A DNA stretch of 53,742 bases from an uncultured Saprospiraceae bacterium (lineage in GTDB: Bacteria; Bacteroidota; Bacteroidia; Chitinophagales; Saprospiraceae). The stretch is from the NCBI GenBank assembly GCA_937872385.1, contig CALMSO010000107.1, forward strand, positions 1 to 53,742, in the 5' to 3' direction. Positions 22,980 through 31,264 of the stretch are shown here, one piece after another. A model generated the notes under the pieces. That model made no database searches and was not told where the DNA came from. It was given only the letters and a program-made list of their open reading frames with translations. The translations under genes and the position numbers were made by a program. Positions within the stretch are counted from its first letter, which is position 1; every line of letters begins with the position of its first letter.

Positions 22980-24593
22980 TTATCGCGTCAATTGATATTT
23001 GGCCACGACACCGTCGGCACCTCGCACCACGAGGAAGTAATTGCCGCTCTTGAGTGTGGCAAAGTCGAGTTCTTTCAGATGCGTCCGGGCGGCTTGCATA
23101 TTCAGATTGACGCGGTCGAGTACCACAAAGGCTTCATCCAATAGCAATACGGTCACCTCCGAGGCTTTGGCTAAGGTGTAGCGCACAGTCACTTTGCCGG
23201 CGGCATCGCAATGGATGCGCGGCTGCGACGACCAGTCGGCGGGATCATTGGCGGGCGGCGTTGGCGTACTTTTGGCGGCACTCGTAGGCGTTTTGTCGGG
23301 TTGGCGTTGGCTGGCTGGTGGCTCTGCGGCAGCTATGACGGGCGGTTTTTGATAGAGCGTTACTACATCGCCGGTGGGCGGATTCCAGAGCGACAAGCCA
23401 ATGGGTGGCTCAAAAGGATTTTTGTCGTTGACTTCACCTACATTTTCCGATACATCGGTCAGTACGACGCGCACTTCCACTTTATCCTCATCTACAAATA
23501 TCCAGCTAAACTGGTTGAAACTGCCACTGGCGCGGGTCCAGGGTTTATCGTCATTGTTTTGCCGCAAAGGCGCACCCCAGCAGCCTTCACCAATATAGAC
23601 CGTTCCGTTGAGGTCGTCGCGGATGAATCCCTCGCTGCTACCCGGCTCGCCGGAGGGGCGAATGGGGTAGGTCCATTTCACTACGTGCGAATCCGATTCG
23701 CTGACTAATTGCACCTTGTATTTGTAAAAAAGGGGCGCCCAGTGAAGCACCAATTCGTCTTTTTCTGGTTTGGCGCTGGTATGTGGCCGCATGGCGTGGT
23801 GGTATTGCGCAAAGCGCCAGAGGAAATGTCGGCTTTTTTGGAGGTCGTTTTCGAGCCAGTCGCGCTGCTCGCCGCCCGCGGGTATCATCGAATTGAGCGA
23901 ATAAACGCGCAGCAGATTGCCGCCAAAACTCAGCTCATACACCAGCCCTGGATTGCTCACGTCAAAGATTTCGAGCAAGGATCGGTTAGAAGCTTCATGA
24001 TTGCCCCGCGCTACGATGATGGGGAAAAGCCGCCCGTCGCTACCGATGGTGGACTGCCAGTCGTCGAGCCATTTGCGCCATTCGCCTGCGCTATCGTCGC
24101 CGGTCATATCGCCGTTGAACAAGACAAAATGCGGCCGGAGCTTTGCTACTAATTGGTTGGCGCTGCGGCGTGCCTCGCGGTTGTTGCGCGAATCACCACC
24201 GGCAATAATCGAAAGTCGCTCGGTGGGTTGGTTGGGGGCAGTTTTGAAAGACATTCGGCGGCTCAGCCCGTCGCTATCTCGGATGACGAAATAATACACC
24301 GTATTGGGCTGTAACCCGCTGAGGCGCACAAAGTGGTTGTTCATGCCTCGTGCTGCCATGACCAAGTCGGGGCGGCGGGAGTTTTTATACAAATCGGCTC
24401 TCTGACCATGATCTGTAACATCGAAATAAAGCACCGGATTGCTGCCCGATATTTGATCCCAGCCAATGACCATGCTGGTAGCCGGATCGTCGCGCCACAT
24501 ACAACGGAAACGCGTGCTGACGGCTTGGGCCAGCGATAAGCTACCAATTGATAATAGTAACAATAAAAAGAACCGACGCCTAATGTCTTGCAT
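22980..24593 (-). CDS. Purple-acid-phosphatase-like metallophosphoesterase, secreted
   Basis: About 537 residues from the ATG at 24593 (an upstream ATG at 24617 would add 8). Signal peptide with L-L-L-L-L-S-I-G-S-L-S-L-A-Q-A; an N-terminal Fn3-like domain as in purple acid phosphatases (S-M-V-I-G-W-D, L-Q-P-N-T-V-Y-Y-F); a calcineurin-type core with G-G-D-S-R, F-N-G-D-M-T-G-D and R-G-N-H-E metal-ligand motifs and later Y-H-H-A and S-D-S-H; a Pro/Thr/Ala-rich linker; and a C-terminal beta domain of ~85 residues that resembles a secretion/cell-surface sorting module (K-S-G-N-Y-F-L-V-V-R). Predicted extracytoplasmic phosphatase or phosphodiesterase; substrate unknown. Confidence 0.85.
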   Translation of the reverse strand: MQDIRRRFFLLLLLSIGSLSLAQAVSTRFRCMWRDDPATSMVIGWDQISGSNPVLYFDVTDHGQRADLYKNSRRPDLVMAARGMNNHFVRLSGLQPNTVYYFVIRDSDGLSRRMSFKTAPNQPTERLSIIAGGDSRNNREARRSANQLVAKLRPHFVLFNGDMTGDDSAGEWRKWLDDWQSTIGSDGRLFPIIVARGNHEASNRSLLEIFDVSNPGLVYELSFGGNLLRVYSLNSMIPAGGEQRDWLENDLQKSRHFLWRFAQYHHAMRPHTSAKPEKDELVLHWAPLFYKYKVQLVSESDSHVVKWTYPIRPSGEPGSSEGFIRDDLNGTVYIGEGCWGAPLRQNNDDKPWTRASGSFNQFSWIFVDEDKVEVRVVLTDVSENVGEVNDKNPFEPPIGLSLWNPPTGDVVTLYQKPPVIAAAEPPASQRQPDKTPTSAAKSTPTPPANDPADWSSQPRIHCDAAGKVTVRYTLAKASEVTVLLLDEAFVVLDRVNLNMQAARTHLKELDFATLKSGNYFLVVRGADGVVAKYQLTR

Positions 24594-24780
24594 GGAATAT
24601 TCCTCGATTTTTGCCAAAAATATAAAAAAATGTCATCTGACTGCTTGTTGCCAGCCTTTTCGTTGTAAAACAATATGCGGAACAGCTTCGCCCGGTCAGT
24701 GGACTGCTTGCAGATTTTTTTTGCAACTGTAATGTAAAGTTATGCCATTTGTCGGGAGGAATTGCTTTGGAATAAAAGCG

Positions 24781-24807
24781 TTGATTGCCGGAAATATTGT
24801 ATTTTTG
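24781..24807 (+). promoter_or_regulatory. Promoter for glyA
   Basis: TTG (24781-24783), 16 bases, TATTTTTG (24800-24807); predicted start near 24814 and a ~57-base leader. Confidence 0.5.
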
Positions 24808-24870
24808 TAGCCAATTTAACAACCCTGTAACCAAAACTGTTTTGCAAATAAAAATATAAAATCGTCGTTC

Positions 24871-26163
24871 ATGCAGAAAGACAAGCTCGTTTTCGACCTT
24901 ATACAAAAAGAATTAGATCGCCAGCGCAAGGGGCTGGAGTTGATTGCTTCCGAAAATTTTACCAGCCAAGCCGTAATAGATGCTACCGGCAGTTGCCTCA
25001 CCAATAAATACGCCGAAGGCTACCCTGGCAAGCGCTACTACGGCGGTTGTGAAGTGGTGGACGAAATTGAGCAATTGGCCATTGATCGCCTCCGGGAGTT
25101 GTTTGGGGTGGCTTACGCCAATGTGCAGCCGCACTCCGGCTCGCAGGCCAATGCCGCGGTGTACCTTTCAGTCTTGCAACCCGGCGATAGCATCCTCGGT
25201 TTTGACTTGGCGCACGGTGGGCACCTCTCGCACGGCTCTCCGGTCAACTATTCCGGCAAGGTTTACAAAGCGCATTTTTATGGTGTAGAGCCGGATACGG
25301 GCCTCATTGACATGGACAAGGTGGCAAGCATCGCGCAGTCGGTGCGCCCAAAACTGATTATTTGTGGGGCTTCCGCTTATTCACGCGACTGGGATTACGC
25401 GCGCTTCCGCGCCATTGCCGATGAAGTGGGCGCGCTGCTGCTGGCGGATATTGCACACCCGGCGGGGCTGATTGCCGCAGGCAAACTCAACAATCCGGTA
25501 CCGCATTGCCATATCATTACTTCCACGACGCACAAGACCCTGCGCGGCCCGCGCGGCGGCATCATTATGATGGGCAAAGATATAGACAACCCCTGGGGCC
25601 GCACTACCAAAAAAGGAGCCCCCATTAAGATGTCGGCTATCCTCAATAGTGGGGTGTTTCCCGGTATGCAGGGCGGGCCGCTTGAGCACGTTATTGCTGC
25701 CAAAGCAGTCGCTTTCCAAGAAGCTTTACAGCCGGAATTCAAAACCTATGCGGCGCAAGTGATTCAAAATGCACGCACTATGACCGAGGCTTTTGTTGCC
25801 AAGGGCTATAAAATTATTTCCGGCGGCACTGATAATCACCTGATGCTCATTGATTTGCGTAGCAAGGGTGTGACGGGCAAGGTAGCCGAAGAAGCTCTCG
25901 GCGTAGCCGATATTACCGTCAATAAAAACATGGTACCTTTCGATACTGAGTCGCCGATGGTTACTTCCGGTATTCGCATCGGAACGGCCGCAATCACTAC
26001 ACGCGGTTTCAGGGAGGCAGATTGTTTGCAGGTGGTAGAATGGATAGACGACGCGGTGCGCCATGCTGAGAATGCCACCCGGCTCCGGCAGATACGCAGC
26101 GAAGTGAATGCTTTTATGGAAAATTTCCCGCTGTACGAAGCGCAGGCAATAATGCAAAGTTGA
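24871..26163 (+). CDS. glyA: Serine hydroxymethyltransferase
   Basis: A 430-residue PLP enzyme that converts serine and tetrahydrofolate to glycine and methylene-THF in one-carbon metabolism. Clear family motifs: L-I-A-S-E-N-F near 23, K-Y-A-E-G-Y-P-G-K-R-Y-Y-G-G, Q-P-H-S-G-S-Q-A-N near 86, L-A-D-I-A-H-P-A-G-L-I near 190, and the PLP site S-T-T-H-K-T-L-R-G-P-R-G-G with Lys222. The length is normal and no frameshift is seen. Monocistronic by position. Confidence 0.97.
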   Translation: MQKDKLVFDLIQKELDRQRKGLELIASENFTSQAVIDATGSCLTNKYAEGYPGKRYYGGCEVVDEIEQLAIDRLRELFGVAYANVQPHSGSQANAAVYLSVLQPGDSILGFDLAHGGHLSHGSPVNYSGKVYKAHFYGVEPDTGLIDMDKVASIAQSVRPKLIICGASAYSRDWDYARFRAIADEVGALLLADIAHPAGLIAAGKLNNPVPHCHIITSTTHKTLRGPRGGIIMMGKDIDNPWGRTTKKGAPIKMSAILNSGVFPGMQGGPLEHVIAAKAVAFQEALQPEFKTYAAQVIQNARTMTEAFVAKGYKIISGGTDNHLMLIDLRSKGVTGKVAEEALGVADITVNKNMVPFDTESPMVTSGIRIGTAAITTRGFREADCLQVVEWIDDAVRHAENATRLRQIRSEVNAFMENFPLYEAQAIMQS

Positions 26164-26259
26164 ACGTTTTTATGCTTTGTAATTTTTTGATTACCAATTT
26201 TTTGCAAAAAAATTAAAAATACAGGCAGTCGTTTTTTTTACCAACTGAAATCAAACAAA

Positions 26260-26811
26260 ATGCAGAAAGATTTGAAAAAATTGTTTGGCGAGGCACATGG
26301 ATTAGATGAGAAAAGTGTAGATTTTTTGACCAAAGCGCTGGAAAAAAATAATCTTCCCGGCTTCGATTATATCGAATTCAAACAGTCGCTGGGCGCGCTG
26401 ATGGCAATGAATATGGACGAAGTCACAGCCTTCCGATCGGCGTACGCTACGGCGGCCACGGTGGGTTTGACCAAGGAAAAACTGCTGAAAACGGCCGAGC
26501 ATTACAAGGCAATTTTGCACAGTGAAAAGCAGAAGTTTGATGAGGCTTTAGAAAAAAACATGCAGGACAACGTCAAGTCGAAGCAAAGCGAGGTGGTGAA
26601 GTTGCAAAAGCAAATCGAGGAGTACGAAGCGAAAATTGCCGAAATGCGCCGAAAAATCGAGGAGTATAAAGCCATAGTAGCCAATGCTGACGAAGATATT
26701 CGCACCGCAGTAGAGAAAATTCAAACGGCTAAAGGCAACTTTGAGTTCACTTTGAAAAGCCTGATGAATCAGATTGACAAAGACATCGAGCACATCAACC
26801 AGTATTTGTAG
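26260..26811 (+). CDS. Coiled-coil protein of unknown function
   Basis: A 183-residue cytosolic protein. The first ~85 residues form a compact helical domain (F-G-E-A-H-G-L-D-E-K-S-V-D-F-L, F-R-S-A-Y-A-T-A-A-T-V-G-L-T); residues about 88-180 are a charged heptad-rich coiled coil (E-K-N-M-Q-D-N-V, L-Q-K-Q-I-E-E-Y-E-A-K-I). No named family is recognised. Convergent with bshB1, only 4 bases between stop codons. Upstream 26199-26217 holds an A/T palindrome. Confidence 0.7.
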   Translation: MQKDLKKLFGEAHGLDEKSVDFLTKALEKNNLPGFDYIEFKQSLGALMAMNMDEVTAFRSAYATAATVGLTKEKLLKTAEHYKAILHSEKQKFDEALEKNMQDNVKSKQSEVVKLQKQIEEYEAKIAEMRRKIEEYKAIVANADEDIRTAVEKIQTAKGNFEFTLKSLMNQIDKDIEHINQYL

Positions 26812-26815
26812 ATAC

Positions 26816-27553
26816 TCAGCTCAGGTCGAATAAATTAAGTACTCCTAAGGTGCGCGTCACATTGAAGGCTTCTGCATATTCAAAACCCGCATCCCGGCCA
26901 TAGGCGCGTGCCTTGGCGTAGAGGTAGTTTATAAAATCTTGACCAGAAATGGGCGTACTGAGTTCTTCGCGGTACTCTTCGGGGTTGTCAGGCAAGTTGA
27001 ATTGTGAGCGAAAAGTGCGTACTAAGGCTATTTTTTCTTCGATATAAGGTGAAATATCCACCACAAAATCCGGACGCAGATTTCTATCCTGAATGTAGTG
27101 ATACACCGCTCCGGGGCGCCAGCGGTCTTGTGTTTTTCCGGCCTCGTCGGTGGTGGTTATTTTTACCAAACCAGCGTAAAAGCAGGCGTCGGCGGTGAGT
27201 ATGGCCGATTTGCCGTGATCCGGATGGCGGTCGCTCAGAGCATTGGTCAGTACAATATCGGGCTGGCACTGGCGGATTACTTGCACAATTTTCAGGATAT
27301 TTTCCTCACTGTAGGTGATAAAACCATCCGGCATACCCAAGTTGATGCGAAAGGCAGCTCCCATCAGGCGGGCCGCTTCGGCCGCTTCTCGGTCGCGGAT
27401 GTCAGCGTTGCCGCGTGTGCCCAGCTCGCCCCGCGTGAGGTCAAGCAAGCCTACGGTTTTTCCCATTTTCAGATGGCGCAAGAGCGTGCCGCTACAACTC
27501 AGCTCCACATCGTCGGGGTGCACCCCGATTGCTAAGATGTCCACTTTTTGCAT
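26816..27553 (-). CDS. bshB1: Bacillithiol biosynthesis deacetylase BshB1
   Basis: A 245-residue LmbE/PIG-L-family zinc deacetylase. The zinc motif H-P-D-D is at 12-15, with D-L-T-R-G-E-L-G-T-R-G, G-x-P-D-G-F and R-H-P-D-H-G (109-114) supplying the remaining ligand and catalytic residues. BshB1 deacetylates GlcNAc-malate to GlcN-malate, the second step of bacillithiol synthesis. The ATG at 27553 is chosen because it starts the conserved core (M-Q-K-V-D-I-L-A-I-G); an upstream extension to 27610 is not family-like. Its presence indicates bacillithiol as the low-molecular-weight thiol, as in many Bacteroidota. Confidence 0.92.
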   Translation of the reverse strand: MQKVDILAIGVHPDDVELSCSGTLLRHLKMGKTVGLLDLTRGELGTRGNADIRDREAAEAARLMGAAFRINLGMPDGFITYSEENILKIVQVIRQCQPDIVLTNALSDRHPDHGKSAILTADACFYAGLVKITTTDEAGKTQDRWRPGAVYHYIQDRNLRPDFVVDISPYIEEKIALVRTFRSQFNLPDNPEEYREELSTPISGQDFINYLYAKARAYGRDAGFEYAEAFNVTRTLGVLNLFDLS

Positions 27554-27634
27554 AAAGGTTATTCGTTTTGTAAAAAAAGCCCTATAAAGTCGGAATAACA
27601 AAAAAAGCAAGCATTGGGTTGTAGGCTGTCTTTC

Positions 27635-28114
27635 CTATCGTCCAGGCTGCACGAGTTTCGGGGCGCGCGTGCTGTTGTTGGCAAGGTTGAAGGTCTGGCG
27701 ATATACATTGCGCATCTGGTCGAAATAAGTGATTTCGATGGAAAAATTAGGGCTAATTAGCTCTTGAGCAGTAGCTTCCAGCAAGATACTGTAGGTTTTA
27801 CCTTTTTCCAATTCGTGCCCAGCCAGCGCATTGCGGAACACGATGTCGCGGCGGCCGCGCACAAAAAGCGAGGTAAAAGTGGCGGTTTCGCCGTTGTTTT
27901 TAATTTTCAGAAAGGCATCTCGGCCGAGGGGCGAAATCTGGAAAACTTCGAGCACCAATTGCGGCGCAAAACGCTGACGACGGCGGCGGCGGGCGCGGCG
28001 GCTCAGAATGGGTATGAGGATGCATAATACTATAACGGCACTTAAAATAGCCCAGTGCAAGGGAGTAAATGTTTGAATGAGGTTTTGGGCTTGGGCGAGC
28101 AGTTGATCCATCAT
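27635..28114 (-). CDS. Single-span membrane protein of unknown function
   Basis: About 160 residues. One membrane segment near 18-40 (W-A-I-L-S-A-V-I-V-L-C-I-L-I-P-I-L) is followed by a very basic patch (R-R-A-R-R-R-R-R-Q-R) that keeps the C-terminus cytoplasmic, then a ~110-residue beta-sandwich-like domain (L-V-L-E-V-F-Q-I-S, L-K-I-K-N-N-G-E-T). Start at 28114 (or 28111) because upstream residues lack family character. A TACTTTTG box on the minus strand at 28155-28148 could be its -7 element. Function not recognised. Confidence 0.65.
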   Translation of the reverse strand: MMDQLLAQAQNLIQTFTPLHWAILSAVIVLCILIPILSRRARRRRRQRFAPQLVLEVFQISPLGRDAFLKIKNNGETATFTSLFVRGRRDIVFRNALAGHELEKGKTYSILLEATAQELISPNFSIEITYFDQMRNVYRQTFNLANNSTRAPKLVQPGR

Positions 28115-28224
28115 AGCAAGTGTTGGTTGGCGGTAGTTTTCAAAGTACAAAAGTAGGTATTTTTGCCAAAGCAACCCAATCTCCCCGCCGAAAAACCGAC
28201 AGGGAGATGGACAAGCAGAAGCGC

Positions 28225-28629
28225 TTATTTCGTGCGCCGGAACAAGTAGCGGGTAATGAAAATACCCGACCCCGCGCTGGTGGCATCGCTGGTAACGCCA
28301 GGGCTATACACGCCCGCTGTGACATTGTACAACTCCCAGCCTTCTTCTGTCATGCGAGTGATTTTGTCGGTGATGAGGGCATCGTTTTCCCGCACATTTT
28401 TAAAATTGATACCTACCATACTGAAAAAGTTTCTCATCTCGCGCTCTTCGGTGGCGCCGCGTGCATCGCTGGTGATCATGCGCGAGCGCCCCAAACCGCC
28501 GGGCACTACGGATTCGATGGTGGTGACGAGCTTGAACTCGTACTGTTGAGGCTTTTCGCGGAAAGCAAACAAGCCGAGCGCACTCAGGGCTACAATAGCC
28601 AGCGCCCACAAGCTGTGATTGATTTTCAT
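28225..28629 (-). CDS. Small membrane-anchored or secreted hypothetical protein
   Basis: 134 residues from the ATG at 28629. A hydrophobic N-terminus (L-W-A-L-A-I-V-A-L-S-A-L-G-L-F-A-F) is followed by a short mature domain with a D-K-I-T-R-M-T-E-E-G-W-E-L-Y-N segment that recalls DUF4177-type proteins (E-G-W-E-L), and a basic end. No function assigned. A 7-bp stem ATCTCCC/GGGAGAT downstream (about 28188-28207) without a T run may end the transcript. Confidence 0.6.
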   Translation of the reverse strand: MKINHSLWALAIVALSALGLFAFREKPQQYEFKLVTTIESVVPGGLGRSRMITSDARGATEEREMRNFFSMVGINFKNVRENDALITDKITRMTEEGWELYNVTAGVYSPGVTSDATSAGSGIFITRYLFRRTK

Positions 28630-28761
28630 GTGTTGCAAGGTTTTTTTATAAAATAAAAACATTCGACCGGATAAGATACGCGATTGTCGAAAAAAAATGG
28701 CTTTTTAGGACAAGGAGATTATTTTAGCTGTGAAATTTTGTCAGCGAAAGAAAAACGGCTT

Positions 28762-29571
28762 ATGCAAGCGACGAAAAACACCTCAATCCAACATTTTCTG
28801 CACACCCTGAAAATCTATCAAGGCGCTATTTTATTCATTCGGCAGCATCGGCTCTGGGATGGCTTGACACAATACGGCTGGCTGACGCGCTTCCTGATGC
28901 TGGCGGGCATATTCGTGGGGCTGAAGTTTTTCAGTATTTTTATGCGTTGGTTGATGCAAGCGGCCCAAACCGACACGGCGCACCTTTTCAGCATGGCTAC
29001 GGGGATGTTTACGGATATTTTCCGGGAGGGCTACGGCAGCCTCTTTGGTGGAGGCACGAAATACCTGATGCTGATTTTGCTGGAAGTAATTATCTTTCAT
29101 ATCAGCCGGCGCACGCTGGAAATATTGCAGGGTAATACCGACGCAGATTTGTCGTTCGATGCTTTCATGCGGGCGCAGGTGCGTATGATCAAGGTGGCTG
29201 TGTACGCTTGGGTAATGTCCATGATTATTATCAAATTAATTGGCATTCCGTTGGGGATGCTGGGCATCAGTTTTACAAAACCTTTCTTTGCCTGGCTAGT
29301 GCATTCTTATTTTCTCGGCTTTGCTGTGATTGATAATTTTAACGAACAATATCATCTTTCGGTAAAGAAAAGTGCTAAATACACGCTGCAATATGCGGGC
29401 GTAGCCATGGCCGTGGGCTGTGTGCTGTACGTATTGATGCTGATTCCGGTGGCTGGGCCAATCTTGGGACCAGTGGTGGCGGCAGTTACCGCTACTGTTG
29501 CGATGTACGAATTGTCGGATTTGCCACAGCGAAAAGCCTTACCGCCCCTCGCAGCCGAGGAAACGGTTTGA
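28762..29571 (+). CDS. EI24/CysZ-like integral membrane protein
   Basis: About 269 residues from the ATG at 28762 (a TTG at 28684 would add 26 unusual residues). Four to five hydrophobic segments, and the pattern F-L-G-F-A-V-I-D-N-F then L-I-P-V-A-G-P-I-L-G-P-V-V-A-A-V-T-A, characteristic of the EI24/CysZ family. CysZ moves sulfate in proteobacteria; in Bacteroidota the substrate is undetermined, and no cysteine-synthesis gene is adjacent. Confidence 0.75.
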   Translation: MQATKNTSIQHFLHTLKIYQGAILFIRQHRLWDGLTQYGWLTRFLMLAGIFVGLKFFSIFMRWLMQAAQTDTAHLFSMATGMFTDIFREGYGSLFGGGTKYLMLILLEVIIFHISRRTLEILQGNTDADLSFDAFMRAQVRMIKVAVYAWVMSMIIIKLIGIPLGMLGISFTKPFFAWLVHSYFLGFAVIDNFNEQYHLSVKKSAKYTLQYAGVAMAVGCVLYVLMLIPVAGPILGPVVAAVTATVAMYELSDLPQRKALPPLAAEETV

Positions 29572-29673
29572 AGGATATTTTTAATAAAATATGTAATGGA
29601 ACTTTGACTAAATAAGTCTGATTAAAACACTTATTATCCATTGTTATATTGCAAAAAACAAATAGCATCATAA

Positions 29674-30108
29674 TCACCCTGTGAAGTCTGCCACGATGAG
29701 CCATTTACCTTTTATTTTCTGCCAGATAAGTAAAAAATAGCCACTCGGCTGATCGTTTTTGCGCTCCAGCGTAAACTTTCCAGTCAAGGTAATTACCTTT
29801 CGGCTGCGCCGGCTCATATTGAGAATATCAAAGCGCAGCGTGCCCATCGCGTCGCGGTCGGGGTAGCGTTTTTTGTAATTTTCCAGTGTAGTTTGCCACC
29901 CGTAAGTGGGGCCATTGGCACCAATAAATTGAAGCGCTTCCGACGGCCAGTAGTGCGTCATAAAAGCCTCAATATCACCGCGATTCCAGGCTTGTTCTTG
30001 CTCGCTCATGGCCGCCTGGATGGCGCGAAAATCTGGATGCGCGGTATCTTGCGCACCGACACACACTGCGAAAAACAGGAGCAATAATGCTGGCAAAGTG
30101 TTTTTCAT
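29674..30108 (-). CDS. Secreted DUF4440/NTF2-like (SnoaL-type) protein
   Basis: 144 residues from the ATG at 30108. Signal peptide (L-P-A-L-L-L-L-F-F-A-V-C-V-G-A-Q), then an NTF2-like cone fold with the usual Q-E-Q-A-W-N-R-G-D-I-E-A-F-M near the start, Y-x-x-R-Y-P-D and a terminal W-Q-K-I-K-G-K-W-L-I-V-A-D-F strand. Family members bind small ligands or act as enzymes, and no catalytic residues can be fixed. A longer frame reaching 30261 exists but lacks a signal peptide and looks spurious. Confidence 0.8.
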   Translation of the reverse strand: MKNTLPALLLLFFAVCVGAQDTAHPDFRAIQAAMSEQEQAWNRGDIEAFMTHYWPSEALQFIGANGPTYGWQTTLENYKKRYPDRDAMGTLRFDILNMSRRSRKVITLTGKFTLERKNDQPSGYFLLIWQKIKGKWLIVADFTG

Positions 30109-30283
30109 GCTATCTTTGTTTATTGGTTGTAATTTTTGCAATTTTGGGTAAAGAAAAACGGACTGAGGTAAATGGTTTATAATAGCGTTATTTAAGTAAT
30201 GGGAAATTGTTATTTTGTTAATGTTATTTGGGGCAGGGTTTAAAAAAGTTAATAGGGTCATGGGGGAATAGGGTTTAGAAAGG

Positions 30284-30366
30284 TGTAAAGGTTGAGGGGT
30301 TGCAGTGCGACATAAAGGTTTAAAAGTTTAGAAAGGTTGAGAGGTTGAAAAGTTGAGAGGTTGTTG
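30284..30366. repeat. Degenerate AGGTTGA(A)A repeat tract
   Basis: About eight imperfect copies of (a)aggttgagaggttg / aagtttagaaagg in tandem in the 616-base gap 30109-30724. Direct observation; no gene in it. Confidence 0.7.
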
Positions 30367-30368
30367 GG

Positions 30369-30455
30369 TCTAAAATCTAAAATCTATTATCTAAAATCTA
30401 TCGTCTGGCATCTAAAAATCTGGTATCTATCGTTTATCGTCTATTATCTAAAATG
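30369..30455. repeat. Degenerate ATCTAAA / ATCTATC tandem repeat tract
   Basis: About ten imperfect 9-10-base units (tctaaaatctaaaatctatt, then variants with cgtctggc and gtttatcg) adjoining the AGGTTGA tract. Confidence 0.75.
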
Positions 30456-30505
30456 TAACTATTGATAATCAGTGATTTACAATTTTCGTTTCACACTTAA
30501 AATAA

Positions 30506-30610
30506 TACTATTTTCAATTGGAAATGACGTACTTATTTATGCCCAAAAGCTTGTTTTTCAGAATTTTACAAAATCGTAAATCGGACTTCGCAAATCGCAA
30601 ATGGTATAAT
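30506..30610 (+). repeat. Dispersed intergenic repeat, copy A
   Basis: About 105 bases that align along their length with 33115-33220 and 53452-53554: a TACT...TTGGAAATGACG start, a TTGTTTTTCA middle and an end made of AAATCGTAAATCGGACTTCG units and a TATAAT-like tail. Followed by gcgaacagcaaaaagcgaac (GCGAACAGC family). Confidence 0.8.
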
Positions 30611-30724
30611 TAGGTTCCGGCGAATGGCGAACAGCAAAAAGCGAACTATAAATATTGCCTGTTTTTGTTGTGAATGCTTGGTTGTTATTTAGTTGTTGGT
30701 AAATTAGCATATCAAATAAATTAT

Positions 30725-31228
30725 ATGATTAGTATTGGTGTTTGTAAAAAACCGCATGGCGTTGGGGGCGAACTAAAGGTACAAATTGATGCGGAATATG
30801 TAGCGGGTTTTTTGGAATCGAAAGTACTTTTTATCGGTTGGCAAGGTAAGGAGGTGCCCTATTTTATTGAAAATATTCGGGCAGGACATGATATTTTTGT
30901 AAAATTAGAAGACCTTGATACCCGTGAGGCGGCGGCCGTACTGGCGGGCAAAGAAATTTTTTTGCGGGAGGAAGACCTTCAGTTCGCACCTGCCGACCCC
31001 GACGAAGACGACCCGGAAGCGTGGATTGGCTACCAACTGTGGGACGTGGAGCACGGGCTGATTGGCGCTATTGAAGATGTGGTGGAGTATCCGCAGCAAA
31101 TAATGGCGGTGCTGACCTATCAAGGGCGTGAGATTCTCATTCCGCTCAACGAGCACTTAATAGAAGCCGTGGACCTCGACGCACAAACCTTGCGCATGAA
31201 CCTGCCCACCGGGCTATTGGAGTTGTAG
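30725..31228 (+). CDS. rimM: Ribosome maturation factor RimM
   Basis: 167 residues from the ATG at 30725. N-terminal RimM domain (I-S-I-G-V-C-K-K-P-H-G-V-G-G-E-L-K-V), an acidic linker (P-A-D-P-D-E-D-D-P-E-A), then the PRC-barrel domain (W-I-G-Y-Q-L-W-D, I-G-A-I-E-D-V-V-E-Y-P-Q-Q, I-L-I-P-L-N-E-H-L-I-E). It binds S19 and assists 30S head assembly. It is often next to rpsP and trmD, but in this window it stands alone between repeat-rich DNA and a convergent gene. Full length, no defect. Confidence 0.93.
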   Translation: MISIGVCKKPHGVGGELKVQIDAEYVAGFLESKVLFIGWQGKEVPYFIENIRAGHDIFVKLEDLDTREAAAVLAGKEIFLREEDLQFAPADPDEDDPEAWIGYQLWDVEHGLIGAIEDVVEYPQQIMAVLTYQGREILIPLNEHLIEAVDLDAQTLRMNLPTGLLEL

Positions 31229-31264
31229 TGTAGCCGTTATAAGCAATACGATTTTCTTATTTTT

